NCBI RefSeq assembly: GCF_036884845.1
Contig: NZ_CP145732.1
Location: forward strand, 4,092,001 to 4,156,000
Reading direction: 5' to 3'
DNA length: 64,000 bases
Source of the DNA: Pseudomonas sp. MAG733B
Lineage (GTDB): Bacteria > Pseudomonadota > Gammaproteobacteria > Pseudomonadales > Pseudomonadaceae
Shown here: positions 43,331-51,058 of the stretch, piece after piece
Numbering within the stretch: the stretch's first letter is position 1
Layout of the letters: each line of letters opens with the position of its first letter
Notes under the pieces: model-generated
Database searches by the model: none
What the model saw: only the letters and a program-made list of their open reading frames with translations
What the model was told of the DNA's origin: nothing
Program-made: the position numbers and the translations under genes

Positions 43331-45061
43331 TCAAGCCGCATCGGCACCGACCCGCAACCGGTCGTAAGCCTGCATTTCGTCCACGTCGAGCGGGATGATG
43401 TAAGGCTCGACGGCTTTCTTGAAACTGGTCATCAGGCCGTTTTCGCCCTTCTTCAGGTGGCAATGGCAGAACCAGTCGCTGTCGTTGCGCTGCGGGTGAT
43501 CGACCCGATAGTGGTAAAGCCCCCAGCGACTTTCGGCACGGAACAGCGAGGCCCTGGCGGCCATTTCGGCGCAGTCGCGGATCATGCTGACTTCCATGGC
43601 GCGCATCAGTTCGTGGGCGTTGTGGGCCTTCATCTGATCGAGGTCGCGCTGGATGTCGCTGAAACGTTGCAGGCCGATCTGCATCTTCTTGGTCACTTTC
43701 GGCGGTTGCAGGTAGTCGTTGACGAAGCGCCGCAGCTTGTATTCGACCTGAGCCGGTGGCAGTCCGTGTTCACGATCCAGCGGTGCGTAGACCCGTTGTT
43801 TTTCGGTTTCGATCTGCCGGGCATCCAAGGCTGAAAACTCGCGACCGGCAACAAAATCCGCCGCGTTGTTACCGGCAAACCAGCCATAGGTGAACGCGCC
43901 AAGCATGTAGTTATGCGGCACGGCAGCCATGTCGCCCGCCGAGTACAAACCCTTGACCGAGGTCTCGGCCTTCTCGTTGACCCATACGCCGGACGCCGAA
44001 TGACCGCTGCAAAAACCGATCTCGGAGATGTGCATCTCGACCATCTGCGTGCGGTAGTCGGTGCCGCGATTGGCGTGAAATTGGCCCCGACTCGGGCGCT
44101 CGTTGCTGTGCAGGATTTCTTCGATGTTCTGGATGGTTTCTTCGGCCAGGTGATCGAGCTTGAGGAACACCGGACCGTTGCCGCTTTCCAGTTCCTGGTG
44201 GAACTCCCACATCATCTGCCCGCTCCAGTAGTCACACTCGATGAAGCGTTCGCCCTTGTTGTTGGCGGTGTAGCCGCCCAAGGGACCGGTGACGTAGGCG
44301 CAGGCCGGGCCGTTGTAGTCCTTGATCAGCGGGTTGATCTGGAAGCATTCCAGGTTCGCCAGTTCGGCTCCGGCGTGGTAGGCCATCGAGTAACCGTCGC
44401 CGGCGTTGGTCGGGTTTTCGTAGGTGCCCATCAGGTAGCCCGAGGACGGCAGGCCCAAGCGCCCGGCGGCACCGCAGGCGAGGATCACTGCCTTGGCCTT
44501 GATCACATGGAAGTCGGCCGTGCGGCAATCGAAACCCATCACGCCGTTGACCGCGCCCTCTTCATCCGTGAGCAAACGGGTGCAGACCAGGCGATTGGTG
44601 ATGCTCACCCGCGCCCGCTTCAACTGGCGATACAGGACTTTCTTGATGTCGTGTCCTTCCGGCATCGGCAACACATAAGCGCCCATGTGGTGAACCTTCT
44701 TCACCGCGTAATCGCCGGTCTCGTCCTTCTCGAATTTCACGCCCCAGCGGTCCAGTTGCTCGATGGTTTCGAAGCTGTGGGTGGCATAGGCGTACACCGC
44801 TGCCTGATTGACGATGCCGTCGTTGGCGATGGTGATTTCCTTGGTGTACTGCTCCGGTGTCGAGTGGCCGGGAATGATCGCGTTGTTCAGACCATCCATG
44901 CCCATGCTGATCGCACCGCTGCGCTTGACGTTGGCCTTGTCGATCAACAACACCCGCAAGTCGCGGTTGCGTTCCTTGGCCTTGATCGCTGCCATCGGGC
45001 CGGCCGTGCCGCCGCCGATGACGACGATGTCGTATTCCTGTTCGAGGGTGTTTCGCGTCAT
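43331..45061 (-). CDS. AprA-like FAD-dependent oxidoreductase (fumarate reductase superfamily)
   Basis: A 576-residue cytosolic flavoprotein. The dinucleotide fold is YDIVVIGGGTAGPMAAIKAK; NAGDGYSMAYHAGAEL and GLYSAGDMAAVPHNYMLGAF are the FAD and active-site regions of the succinate dehydrogenase/fumarate reductase/adenylylsulfate reductase superfamily. With a small two-cluster ferredoxin as partner it resembles AprAB more than Sdh, but sulfate-reducer-type activity is not expected in this organism. It starts at 45061, overlapping the regulator's stop by four bases, and is followed by the ferredoxin and an oxyanion-type importer. It probably oxidises or reduces the imported compound. Confidence 0.85.
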   Translation of the reverse strand: MTRNTLEQEYDIVVIGGGTAGPMAAIKAKERNRDLRVLLIDKANVKRSGAISMGMDGLNNAIIPGHSTPEQYTKEITIANDGIVNQAAVYAYATHSFETIEQLDRWGVKFEKDETGDYAVKKVHHMGAYVLPMPEGHDIKKVLYRQLKRARVSITNRLVCTRLLTDEEGAVNGVMGFDCRTADFHVIKAKAVILACGAAGRLGLPSSGYLMGTYENPTNAGDGYSMAYHAGAELANLECFQINPLIKDYNGPACAYVTGPLGGYTANNKGERFIECDYWSGQMMWEFHQELESGNGPVFLKLDHLAEETIQNIEEILHSNERPSRGQFHANRGTDYRTQMVEMHISEIGFCSGHSASGVWVNEKAETSVKGLYSAGDMAAVPHNYMLGAFTYGWFAGNNAADFVAGREFSALDARQIETEKQRVYAPLDREHGLPPAQVEYKLRRFVNDYLQPPKVTKKMQIGLQRFSDIQRDLDQMKAHNAHELMRAMEVSMIRDCAEMAARASLFRAESRWGLYHYRVDHPQRNDSDWFCHCHLKKGENGLMTSFKKAVEPYIIPLDVDEMQAYDRLRVGADAA

Positions 45062-45810
45062 GCCTGCTCCCCTTTTTGCCGGTCGATCCGCAGGCGGTAC
45101 TGGAAGGCATCGCCACGGTAGTAAAGGTGTTCGAAGTCCAGCGGCTGGCCTGCGGCGTCGTGGGTCAGACGCTCGATGCGCATGATCGGCGAGCCCGGTT
45201 CGACGTTCAGCGCCTGGGTCAGGTCGCTGTCGGCCAGCACCGCGTCGATGGCCAGATCAGCATGGCCGAGCGAAACGCCGCAGTCGTTTTCCAGGATCAG
45301 GAAAATGTCGCGAGTCACCAGATCCGCCTTCTCCAGGCGCTCGCCGATGGCTTTGGGCAGGTAGGTGATTTCCAGCGAAATCGGCTCGCGGTTGATCAAA
45401 CGCACCCGTTTGATCTGCGCCACGGTCTCGCCTTCGGCAACCTGCAAACGTTCGGCGACCAGCTTGTCGGCGGCGATGAATTTGAAACTGCGCAGGCGGT
45501 TGATCACTTCATAGCCGCGCCCGGTCATCGACTCGGCGAGGCCTTGCAGGGTGCTGACGTTCTGGAAGGTTTTCGGCTTGGCGACGAACGTGCCCTTGCC
45601 GTGGATCTTGAAGATCAGCCCTTCCTTTTGCAGATCGCCGAGCGCCTGGCGCACGGTGATGCGGCTGACCTTGAACAGCGCGCCGAGCTCGCTTTCGGAA
45701 GGCATCTGGCTGTCTTGCGGATATTCGCCGTCGAGAATGCGGGCACGTAGTACGTCGCGCAGTTGGGTGTGCAGTGGGACGCTGCTCAGGGATAGAACGT
45801 TATCGGTCAT
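45058..45810 (-). CDS. GntR-family regulator with UTRA domain
   Basis: A 250-residue HutC-type regulator from ATG 45810: winged helix (PLHTQLRDVLRARILDGEYP; SESELGALFKVSRITVRQAL) followed by the UTRA ligand domain (LERLEKADLV; IMRIERLTHDAAGQPLDFEH). It is the first gene of the cluster and overlaps the flavoprotein start, so it is probably co-transcribed and autoregulated from the dyad immediately upstream. The UTRA ligand is probably the imported compound or a product. Confidence 0.9.
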   Translation of the reverse strand: MTDNVLSLSSVPLHTQLRDVLRARILDGEYPQDSQMPSESELGALFKVSRITVRQALGDLQKEGLIFKIHGKGTFVAKPKTFQNVSTLQGLAESMTGRGYEVINRLRSFKFIAADKLVAERLQVAEGETVAQIKRVRLINREPISLEITYLPKAIGERLEKADLVTRDIFLILENDCGVSLGHADLAIDAVLADSDLTQALNVEPGSPIMRIERLTHDAAGQPLDFEHLYYRGDAFQYRLRIDRQKGEQA

Positions 45811-45813
45811 GAA

Positions 45814-45845
45814 GATCACTTGTTATAACGAGTTATGACGTGATC
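45814..45845. promoter_or_regulatory. Dyad operator candidate for the GntR/UTRA regulator
   Basis: An outer inverted repeat GATCAC (45814-45819) / GTGATC (45840-45845) encloses an inner ATAAC-GA-GTTAT palindrome (45825-45836). It starts 3 bp upstream of the regulator's ATG. Nested symmetric sites of this size at the gene start are typical of HutC/GntR autorepressor operators. Confidence 0.55.
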
Positions 45846-45914
45846 TTAGAGTTCTAATGACGGGCTTGAGAAATATTGTTTGGGCATAAGGTTAGATGCG
45901 CAGCGCAATCCCAA

Positions 45915-45998
45915 TGTGGGAGCGGGCTTGCTCGCGAATGCGGTATGTCAGTCGACGTTTACGGCACAGATAGACCGCATTCGCGAGCAAGCCCCACA
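45915..45998. repeat. REPIN with one shortened arm
   Basis: The left arm TGTGGGAGCGGGCTTGCTCG is complete, but the right arm reads CGAGCAAGCCCCACA, lacking six bases (GCTCCC run shortened) compared with the other copies. It lies between the GntR promoter and the stop of the Gfo/Idh/MocA gene. A decayed element. Confidence 0.85.
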
Positions 45999-46022
45999 GG
46001 GGATTGGGTGTGATCTGCAGGT

Positions 46023-46991
46023 TCAGTGGCGCTTGAGGATCTGGTCCATCACCCAATCGGTTTTCAGCGCTTCCCCAGCCACCGACGGATGCTGCGCTTC
46101 ACCGCGTATATGCGCGTTCATGCCCAACACGTGATGCCACTGGATGTGCGCGTGGTTATCGATGTTCAGGCTGAGCTGTTCATCGGCATGCAACTCAACC
46201 GGATACTCATCGAACACCGAAAAACTGATCCGGCCCTGGCTACCGATCACCTCGACACGGTCTTCGCGGCGATCGGCAACGAAGTTCCAGCAGCCCAAGC
46301 CCATCGCTCCCGAAGCAAACCGCCAACTGGCGCTGACCGCATCTTCGGCAGCATACAAACCGGCCTGCCGCGCAGTGAAGCCGGCGACTTCGACAATATC
46401 GCCCAGCAGGTACTGGAAGAGGTCAAAGCCATGGCTGGCCAGATCGGCGAAGTAACCGCCGCCGGCAATCGTTGGATCGGTTCGCCAGTTGCTCACGCCC
46501 TGCAGATCCGTCGCCGACGGCGCTTTGGTCAGTGTCCAGGTCAGGTGCCGAACCTCGCCAATCCGCCCCTGTTGCAGCCACTGCCCCACTTGCTGGAAGC
46601 GCGGCAGTGAACGTCGGTAGTAGGAAACGAACAGGTGCAGCCCGGCATCGGCAAAGACCTTTTGCATTTCACGACTTTGCCCGGCATTCAGCGACATCGG
46701 TTTTTCGACGCAGCAATGCTTGCCCGCGGCGGCTACCTTCAGGGCGTAAGCGTGATGACTGTCGGGCGGCGTGGCAATGTACACCGCGTCCACTTCGGGA
46801 TCGTTGATCAACGCGTCGACATCGGTGTAGACCCGGGCGATGCCGTGACGCGCGGCATAGTCGCTGGCCGCCTCCAGCCGCCGCCCCATCACCGCCACCA
46901 GCGCCGAGCCGGGTGCCTTGTAGAAGGCCGGCCCGCTCTTGCGCTCGGCAACGCTGCCGCAACCGATCATGCCCCAACGCACCACGTTCAT
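46023..46991 (-). CDS. Gfo/Idh/MocA-family oxidoreductase
   Basis: A 322-residue NAD(P)-dependent dehydrogenase. ATG 46991 is chosen because AAGGA lies seven bases ahead (an ATG at 46997 abuts that site). The Rossmann start is VVRWGMIGCGSVAERKSGPA, the family motif CVEKPMSLNA holds the catalytic lysine, and GGGYFADLASHGFDLFQYLL the second catalytic region. Members oxidise sugars, inositols or related polyols. It begins 16 bp after the DyP peroxidase gene. Confidence 0.9.
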   Translation of the reverse strand: MNVVRWGMIGCGSVAERKSGPAFYKAPGSALVAVMGRRLEAASDYAARHGIARVYTDVDALINDPEVDAVYIATPPDSHHAYALKVAAAGKHCCVEKPMSLNAGQSREMQKVFADAGLHLFVSYYRRSLPRFQQVGQWLQQGRIGEVRHLTWTLTKAPSATDLQGVSNWRTDPTIAGGGYFADLASHGFDLFQYLLGDIVEVAGFTARQAGLYAAEDAVSASWRFASGAMGLGCWNFVADRREDRVEVIGSQGRISFSVFDEYPVELHADEQLSLNIDNHAHIQWHHVLGMNAHIRGEAQHPSVAGEALKTDWVMDQILKRH

Positions 46992-47007
46992 AGTCATTCC
47001 TTGATGA

Positions 47008-47895
47008 TTAGCCGATACGCAGTGCACGCAGATCCAGTCGTCCGTCGTTCAGCGGTGGACACCAGTAGTAGCCACCGGTGATCGGCCGGCTGATGCGGTA
47101 CAAACCGTCGGTGATGCCGTCTTCCAGCCCGCTCATGCGCCGCAGCTGAACTTCGAAGGCGTCGAGGGAAAAACCGAAAGCGAGGAACATCAGGCCGGCA
47201 CGCTCGTCTTCGATCCACGGCATCGAACGACGGACCACGAACGCCTCGGGAGCAAAGCTTTCCTGGGCGGTGCGTTTGACGTGGGCAGAGATCGGCGCGT
47301 CATCGAGTTCTTCGTTGTCACTCAGGCGTCGACCCATGATGTCGTCCGTTTCATGGGATGGCATCGCGTGAAAGCGCTGGAGGTCATGCTGCCATTGCTG
47401 GATCGCGGCGAAGCTGCCGCCGATCATGCCTTCAGCGCCCTGGCCAACCAGTGCGGCAGCCGCAGCGGCTTCGTCGCGAGGATTCTCGGTGCCGTCTTCG
47501 TAGCCGGTCAGGTCGTGGCCGTCGCGGTGGCGGAAGCCTTCGGTCACCTGCACCAGGCGCAACGCCGGTGCCAGGGCAGCGGCAAAGGCGTTGCTGCGAT
47601 TGAGCAACTCGCCACGGTCAGTGCCGTGCAACCAGCACCACAGCGCCTGTTGCGTAGACGGATTGTCCACGCCAACGCCGGTCATTGCCGGAAACACCCG
47701 CAACCCTTCGATGTTGCAATCGAGCGCCTTGACCAGGGATTCACCGAAACCGACCACTGCCGACTTGCCGTCCACCAGCTGCATCAACTTGTCGAGTGCC
47801 GCCGGCAGTTCAGCAGCAGATTCGAGAGCAAAGAACATGTGGCGGGCGTGAGGCGGAACAGGGGTGGCGAGAATGCCCGGCTGGTAGTGACTCAT
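47008..47895 (-). CDS. DyP-type heme peroxidase
   Basis: A 295-residue peroxidase from ATG 47895 with AAGGAG seven bases upstream; the longer frame to 48042 is not supported. The GxxDG-type motif is present as TGYEDGTENP, with the heme-proximal histidine in SAHVKRTA and the C-terminal GLMFLAFGFSLDAFEVQL. No Tat signal, so it is cytoplasmic or encapsulin-loaded, though no encapsulin gene is nearby. It oxidises dyes and phenolic substrates with peroxide. It is upstream of the Gfo/Idh/MocA gene by 16 bp. Confidence 0.92.
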   Translation of the reverse strand: MSHYQPGILATPVPPHARHMFFALESAAELPAALDKLMQLVDGKSAVVGFGESLVKALDCNIEGLRVFPAMTGVGVDNPSTQQALWCWLHGTDRGELLNRSNAFAAALAPALRLVQVTEGFRHRDGHDLTGYEDGTENPRDEAAAAAALVGQGAEGMIGGSFAAIQQWQHDLQRFHAMPSHETDDIMGRRLSDNEELDDAPISAHVKRTAQESFAPEAFVVRRSMPWIEDERAGLMFLAFGFSLDAFEVQLRRMSGLEDGITDGLYRISRPITGGYYWCPPLNDGRLDLRALRIG

Positions 47896-48152
47896 GTGAA
47901 CTCCTTTAGAAAGAGCGCGAAGTTTAACCGCAGCATCGGCTGTTGTGTGCTCAAAGGTCAAAAGTCGCGTTTCAAGAACCGGGTAAAGCGGTCTACGCTT
48001 GAGGCACAAGATCCAAACCCTTAACCCCTCTACTCTGCCCATCGCCGCTCGATTGACTTAAAAAGTCGGGTCATTAGGGCGTATAACCTTTGAAGCGATT
48101 TCCGAACGGCAAGCCATCAGCGTACGGCTGACATCTCACACGGGGTAGCGAC

Positions 48153-49778
48153 ATGAGCACAGCAGATCTCCTTGGCAACCTGTTTCCCGAGGCCGGCAGC
48201 ATCCCGGAAAAATACCGTCTCGAAAGCCAGATCGAGCAACGCGAATACCTGGTCGACGGCGTCCTGAAAACCTGGTCCGGCCCCCTCGCCCAGGTCCGCA
48301 GCCCGGTGTACCTGACCGGCGAAAATGGCGACGAACAAGTGATCCTCGGCAGCACGCCGCTGCTTGACGCCGAAACCGCTTTGACCGCCCTCGACGCCGC
48401 CGTCCGCGCCTATGATCGCGGCCAGGGTTTGTGGCCGACGATGCGCGTGGCCGAGCGTATCCAGCACGTCGAAACCTTCCTCGGCCGCATGCGCGAACAG
48501 CGTGAGGCCGTGGTCAAATTGCTGATGTGGGAAATCGGCAAAAACCTGAAGGATTCGGAAAAAGAGTTCGACCGCACCTGCGATTACATCGTCGACACGA
48601 TCAACGCCCTGAAGGAACTCGACCGTCGCTCCAGCCGCTTTGAACTGGAGCAGGACACTCTCGGGCAGATCCGCCGCGTGCCGATGGGCGTGGCACTGTG
48701 CATGGGACCTTACAACTATCCGTTGAACGAAACCTTCACCACCCTGATTCCGGCGCTGATCATGGGCAACACCGTGGTGTTCAAACCGGCGAAACTCGGC
48801 GTGCTGTTGATTCGCCCATTGCTGGAAGCCTTCCGCGACAGCTTCCCGGCCGGGGTGATCAACGTGATCTACGGTAGCGGTCGCGAAACGGTCAGCGCGC
48901 TGATGGCCAGCGGCAACATCGATATCTTTGCGTTCATAGGCACCAACAAAGCCGCCAGCGACCTGAAAAAACTGCACCCGCGTCCGCACCGCTTGCGTGC
49001 GGCGCTGGGGCTGGATGCGAAGAACCCCGGCATCGTCCTGCCGGAAGTGGATCTGGACAACGCCGTGAACGAAGCCGTTACCGGCTCCCTGTCCTTCAAC
49101 GGCCAGCGCTGCACCGCGTTGAAAATCCTCTTCGTCCACGAAGACGTGGTCGATGCGTTCATCGAGAAATTCAACGCCAAACTCGCCACCCTCAAACCGG
49201 GCATGCCGTGGGAAAGTGGCGTGGCCCTGACGCCGCTGCCGGAATCGGGCAAGGTTGATTATTTGCATTCGCTGGTGGCCGACGCCGTCGGCAAAGGCGC
49301 GAAAGTGGTGAACCCCAATGGCGGCGAGGCTCGCGCATCGTTCTTCTATCCCGCCGTGCTGTATCCGGTGACGCCGCAGATGCGTGTCTATCAGGAAGAA
49401 CAATTCGGCCCGGTGGTGCCGATCGTGCCCTACCGGCATCTGGACACGGTGATCGATTACGTCCTGGAATCAGACTTCGGCCAGCAACTGAGCATCTTCG
49501 GCACCAACCCGGTCGCGGTTGGCCGCCTGGTCGACACCTTTGCCAACCAGGTCGGGCGCATCAATCTCAACGCCCAGTGCCAGCGCGGCCCCGACACCTA
49601 TCCGTTCAACGGCCGCAAAAACTCCGCCGAGGGCACCTTGTCGGTGCATGACGCCTTGCGGGTGTTTTCGATCCGTACATTGGTGGCGACCAAATTCCAG
49701 GAGACCAACAAGGATCTGATCAGCGAGATCATCAGCGGCCGCAGTTCGAGCTTTTTGACCACTGATTACATCTTCTGA
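48153..49778 (+). CDS. NADP-dependent glyceraldehyde-3-phosphate dehydrogenase-like aldehyde dehydrogenase
   Basis: A 541-residue aldehyde dehydrogenase of the GapN-like group. The catalytic cysteine is Cys320 (FNGQRCTALK), the nucleotide and oxyanion asparagine is in GPYNYPLNETF, and SFNGQRCTALKILFV is intact. Where most ALDHs have the general-base glutamate in LELGGK, this protein reads LGLDAKNPGIV, so that glutamate is missing. It would oxidise an aldehyde such as glyceraldehyde-3-phosphate to the acid without phosphorylation, generating NADPH. The next gene starts within 12 bp. Confidence 0.82.
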   Translation: MSTADLLGNLFPEAGSIPEKYRLESQIEQREYLVDGVLKTWSGPLAQVRSPVYLTGENGDEQVILGSTPLLDAETALTALDAAVRAYDRGQGLWPTMRVAERIQHVETFLGRMREQREAVVKLLMWEIGKNLKDSEKEFDRTCDYIVDTINALKELDRRSSRFELEQDTLGQIRRVPMGVALCMGPYNYPLNETFTTLIPALIMGNTVVFKPAKLGVLLIRPLLEAFRDSFPAGVINVIYGSGRETVSALMASGNIDIFAFIGTNKAASDLKKLHPRPHRLRAALGLDAKNPGIVLPEVDLDNAVNEAVTGSLSFNGQRCTALKILFVHEDVVDAFIEKFNAKLATLKPGMPWESGVALTPLPESGKVDYLHSLVADAVGKGAKVVNPNGGEARASFFYPAVLYPVTPQMRVYQEEQFGPVVPIVPYRHLDTVIDYVLESDFGQQLSIFGTNPVAVGRLVDTFANQVGRINLNAQCQRGPDTYPFNGRKNSAEGTLSVHDALRVFSIRTLVATKFQETNKDLISEIISGRSSSFLTTDYIF

Positions 49779-49789
49779 GGAGCGCAAAC

Positions 49790-50863
49790 CTGAGCACATC
49801 CATCGCGCTTCGCCTGCCACCGCTGCTGCGCCGGTTATTGCGTCCGCTGCTGGACCCGTACCGGCGCTATCGCCATGCGCGGATGATCCATGCGGTACGC
49901 GTGTCGCTCGGATTATTGGCGTCGATCGCGCTGACTACCGGCATCAACCTGCCTCACGGTGAGTGGGCGTCGGTGACGATGCTGGTGGTGATCGGCGGCT
50001 TGCAGCATCACGGCAACATCGGCAAAAAAGCTGCGGAACGGGCGATCGGTACCCTGGTCGGAGCGGCTGTCGGCCTGGTCCTGGTGGTCCAGCAATCCTG
50101 GCTCGGCATGCCGTGGCTGACCTACTTCGCCATGGCCGTGGTGTGCGGTTTTTTCTCCTACCACGCCATCGGCAAAGGTGGATACACCGCGTTGCTGGCG
50201 GGAATTACCGTGTTTATCGTCGCTGGGCACGGTGACAATCCAGTCGCTGACGGGTTGTGGCGCGGGGTGGATATCCTGATCGGTATCGCTCTGGCATTGG
50301 CGTTTTCCTTCGCCCTGCCGCTGTATGCGGTTTATTCCTGGCGCTACAACCTGGCTGACGCCCTGCGTGATTGCGCGACAATCTACGCGCGCATTATCAA
50401 CGGCCAACCCGTCACCGCTGACGAACACCTCAAACTCATGGGGCGCCTGAATACCGTGATGGTGCAACTGCGTTCGCTGATGCCATCGGTATCCAAGGAG
50501 GTGAAGATTTCCATGAACGAACTCGATGCCATTCAGCGTCAGCTACGCCTGTGTGTCAGTACGCTGGAGATTCTCGCCAACACCCGACCCGATACTAGTG
50601 ACCCCGAGACCGTGGCTCGCCTGCGCTCGGCGTTGAAAGCAGAGCACCGGCTGATCCACGTACAACTGATCGGCATGGCCCGGGCGCTGAAGACCGGCGT
50701 CGTCCATCGCTTGAATCGTCCTATGGAGTTGCCGATCGTCAGCCTCGATGCTCCGGTCTACAACGCCCTCGACGGTTACCGTTTGTTGACTCAACAACTG
50801 GCTGCGAACATTGGCGAGATGCGCCAGCGACTGGCCAAAACTGCGCCGCGCTGGAACATCTGA
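49790..50863 (+). CDS. FUSC-family inner-membrane protein
   Basis: About 357 residues if translation starts at CTG 49790, which has a strong GAGGAG seven bases ahead; a TTG at 49838 has none. The sequence shows at least four membrane helices (VSLGLLASIALTTGINL, VTMLVVIGGLQHHGNIG, YFAMAVVCGFFSYHAIG, ILIGIALALAFSFALPLY) followed by a long soluble helical domain (STLEILANTRPDTSDPETV), as in YccS/AaeB-like FUSC aromatic-acid exporters. It is 11 bp after the dehydrogenase gene and probably co-transcribed. Confidence 0.78.
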   Translation: MSTSIALRLPPLLRRLLRPLLDPYRRYRHARMIHAVRVSLGLLASIALTTGINLPHGEWASVTMLVVIGGLQHHGNIGKKAAERAIGTLVGAAVGLVLVVQQSWLGMPWLTYFAMAVVCGFFSYHAIGKGGYTALLAGITVFIVAGHGDNPVADGLWRGVDILIGIALALAFSFALPLYAVYSWRYNLADALRDCATIYARIINGQPVTADEHLKLMGRLNTVMVQLRSLMPSVSKEVKISMNELDAIQRQLRLCVSTLEILANTRPDTSDPETVARLRSALKAEHRLIHVQLIGMARALKTGVVHRLNRPMELPIVSLDAPVYNALDGYRLLTQQLAANIGEMRQRLAKTAPRWNI

Positions 50864-51058
50864 CGCACTGTTAAACAAGTTAAAAATCCGAGCAAAACGA
50901 AAACGCAACCTTATAAGCGATACTTTATATTTACTGAAAACACCACAAAACCGACATGACTTTTTATAAGCACAATAATGAGCCTTTTTTAATAGCCAGC
51001 AGATCGCCCCTTATTACAATGAGGCGAGCCATAAAGCCAAATACAATAGGGATATTAA

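Noticed and set aside
43913-45121. A 402-codon open frame antisense to the AprA-like flavoprotein
   Set aside because: Shadow of the real gene, with low-complexity composition and no family match.
7989-45998. Repeated hairpins as a possible CRISPR array
   Set aside because: Copies are dispersed over 38 kb, each is an inverted pair, and there are no regular spacers or cas genes.
50864-51058. Type III secretion hrp box ahead of the unknown genes
   Set aside because: No GGAACC-N15/16-CCAC pattern is present in the 195-bp upstream region, so a type III effector assignment is not supported.
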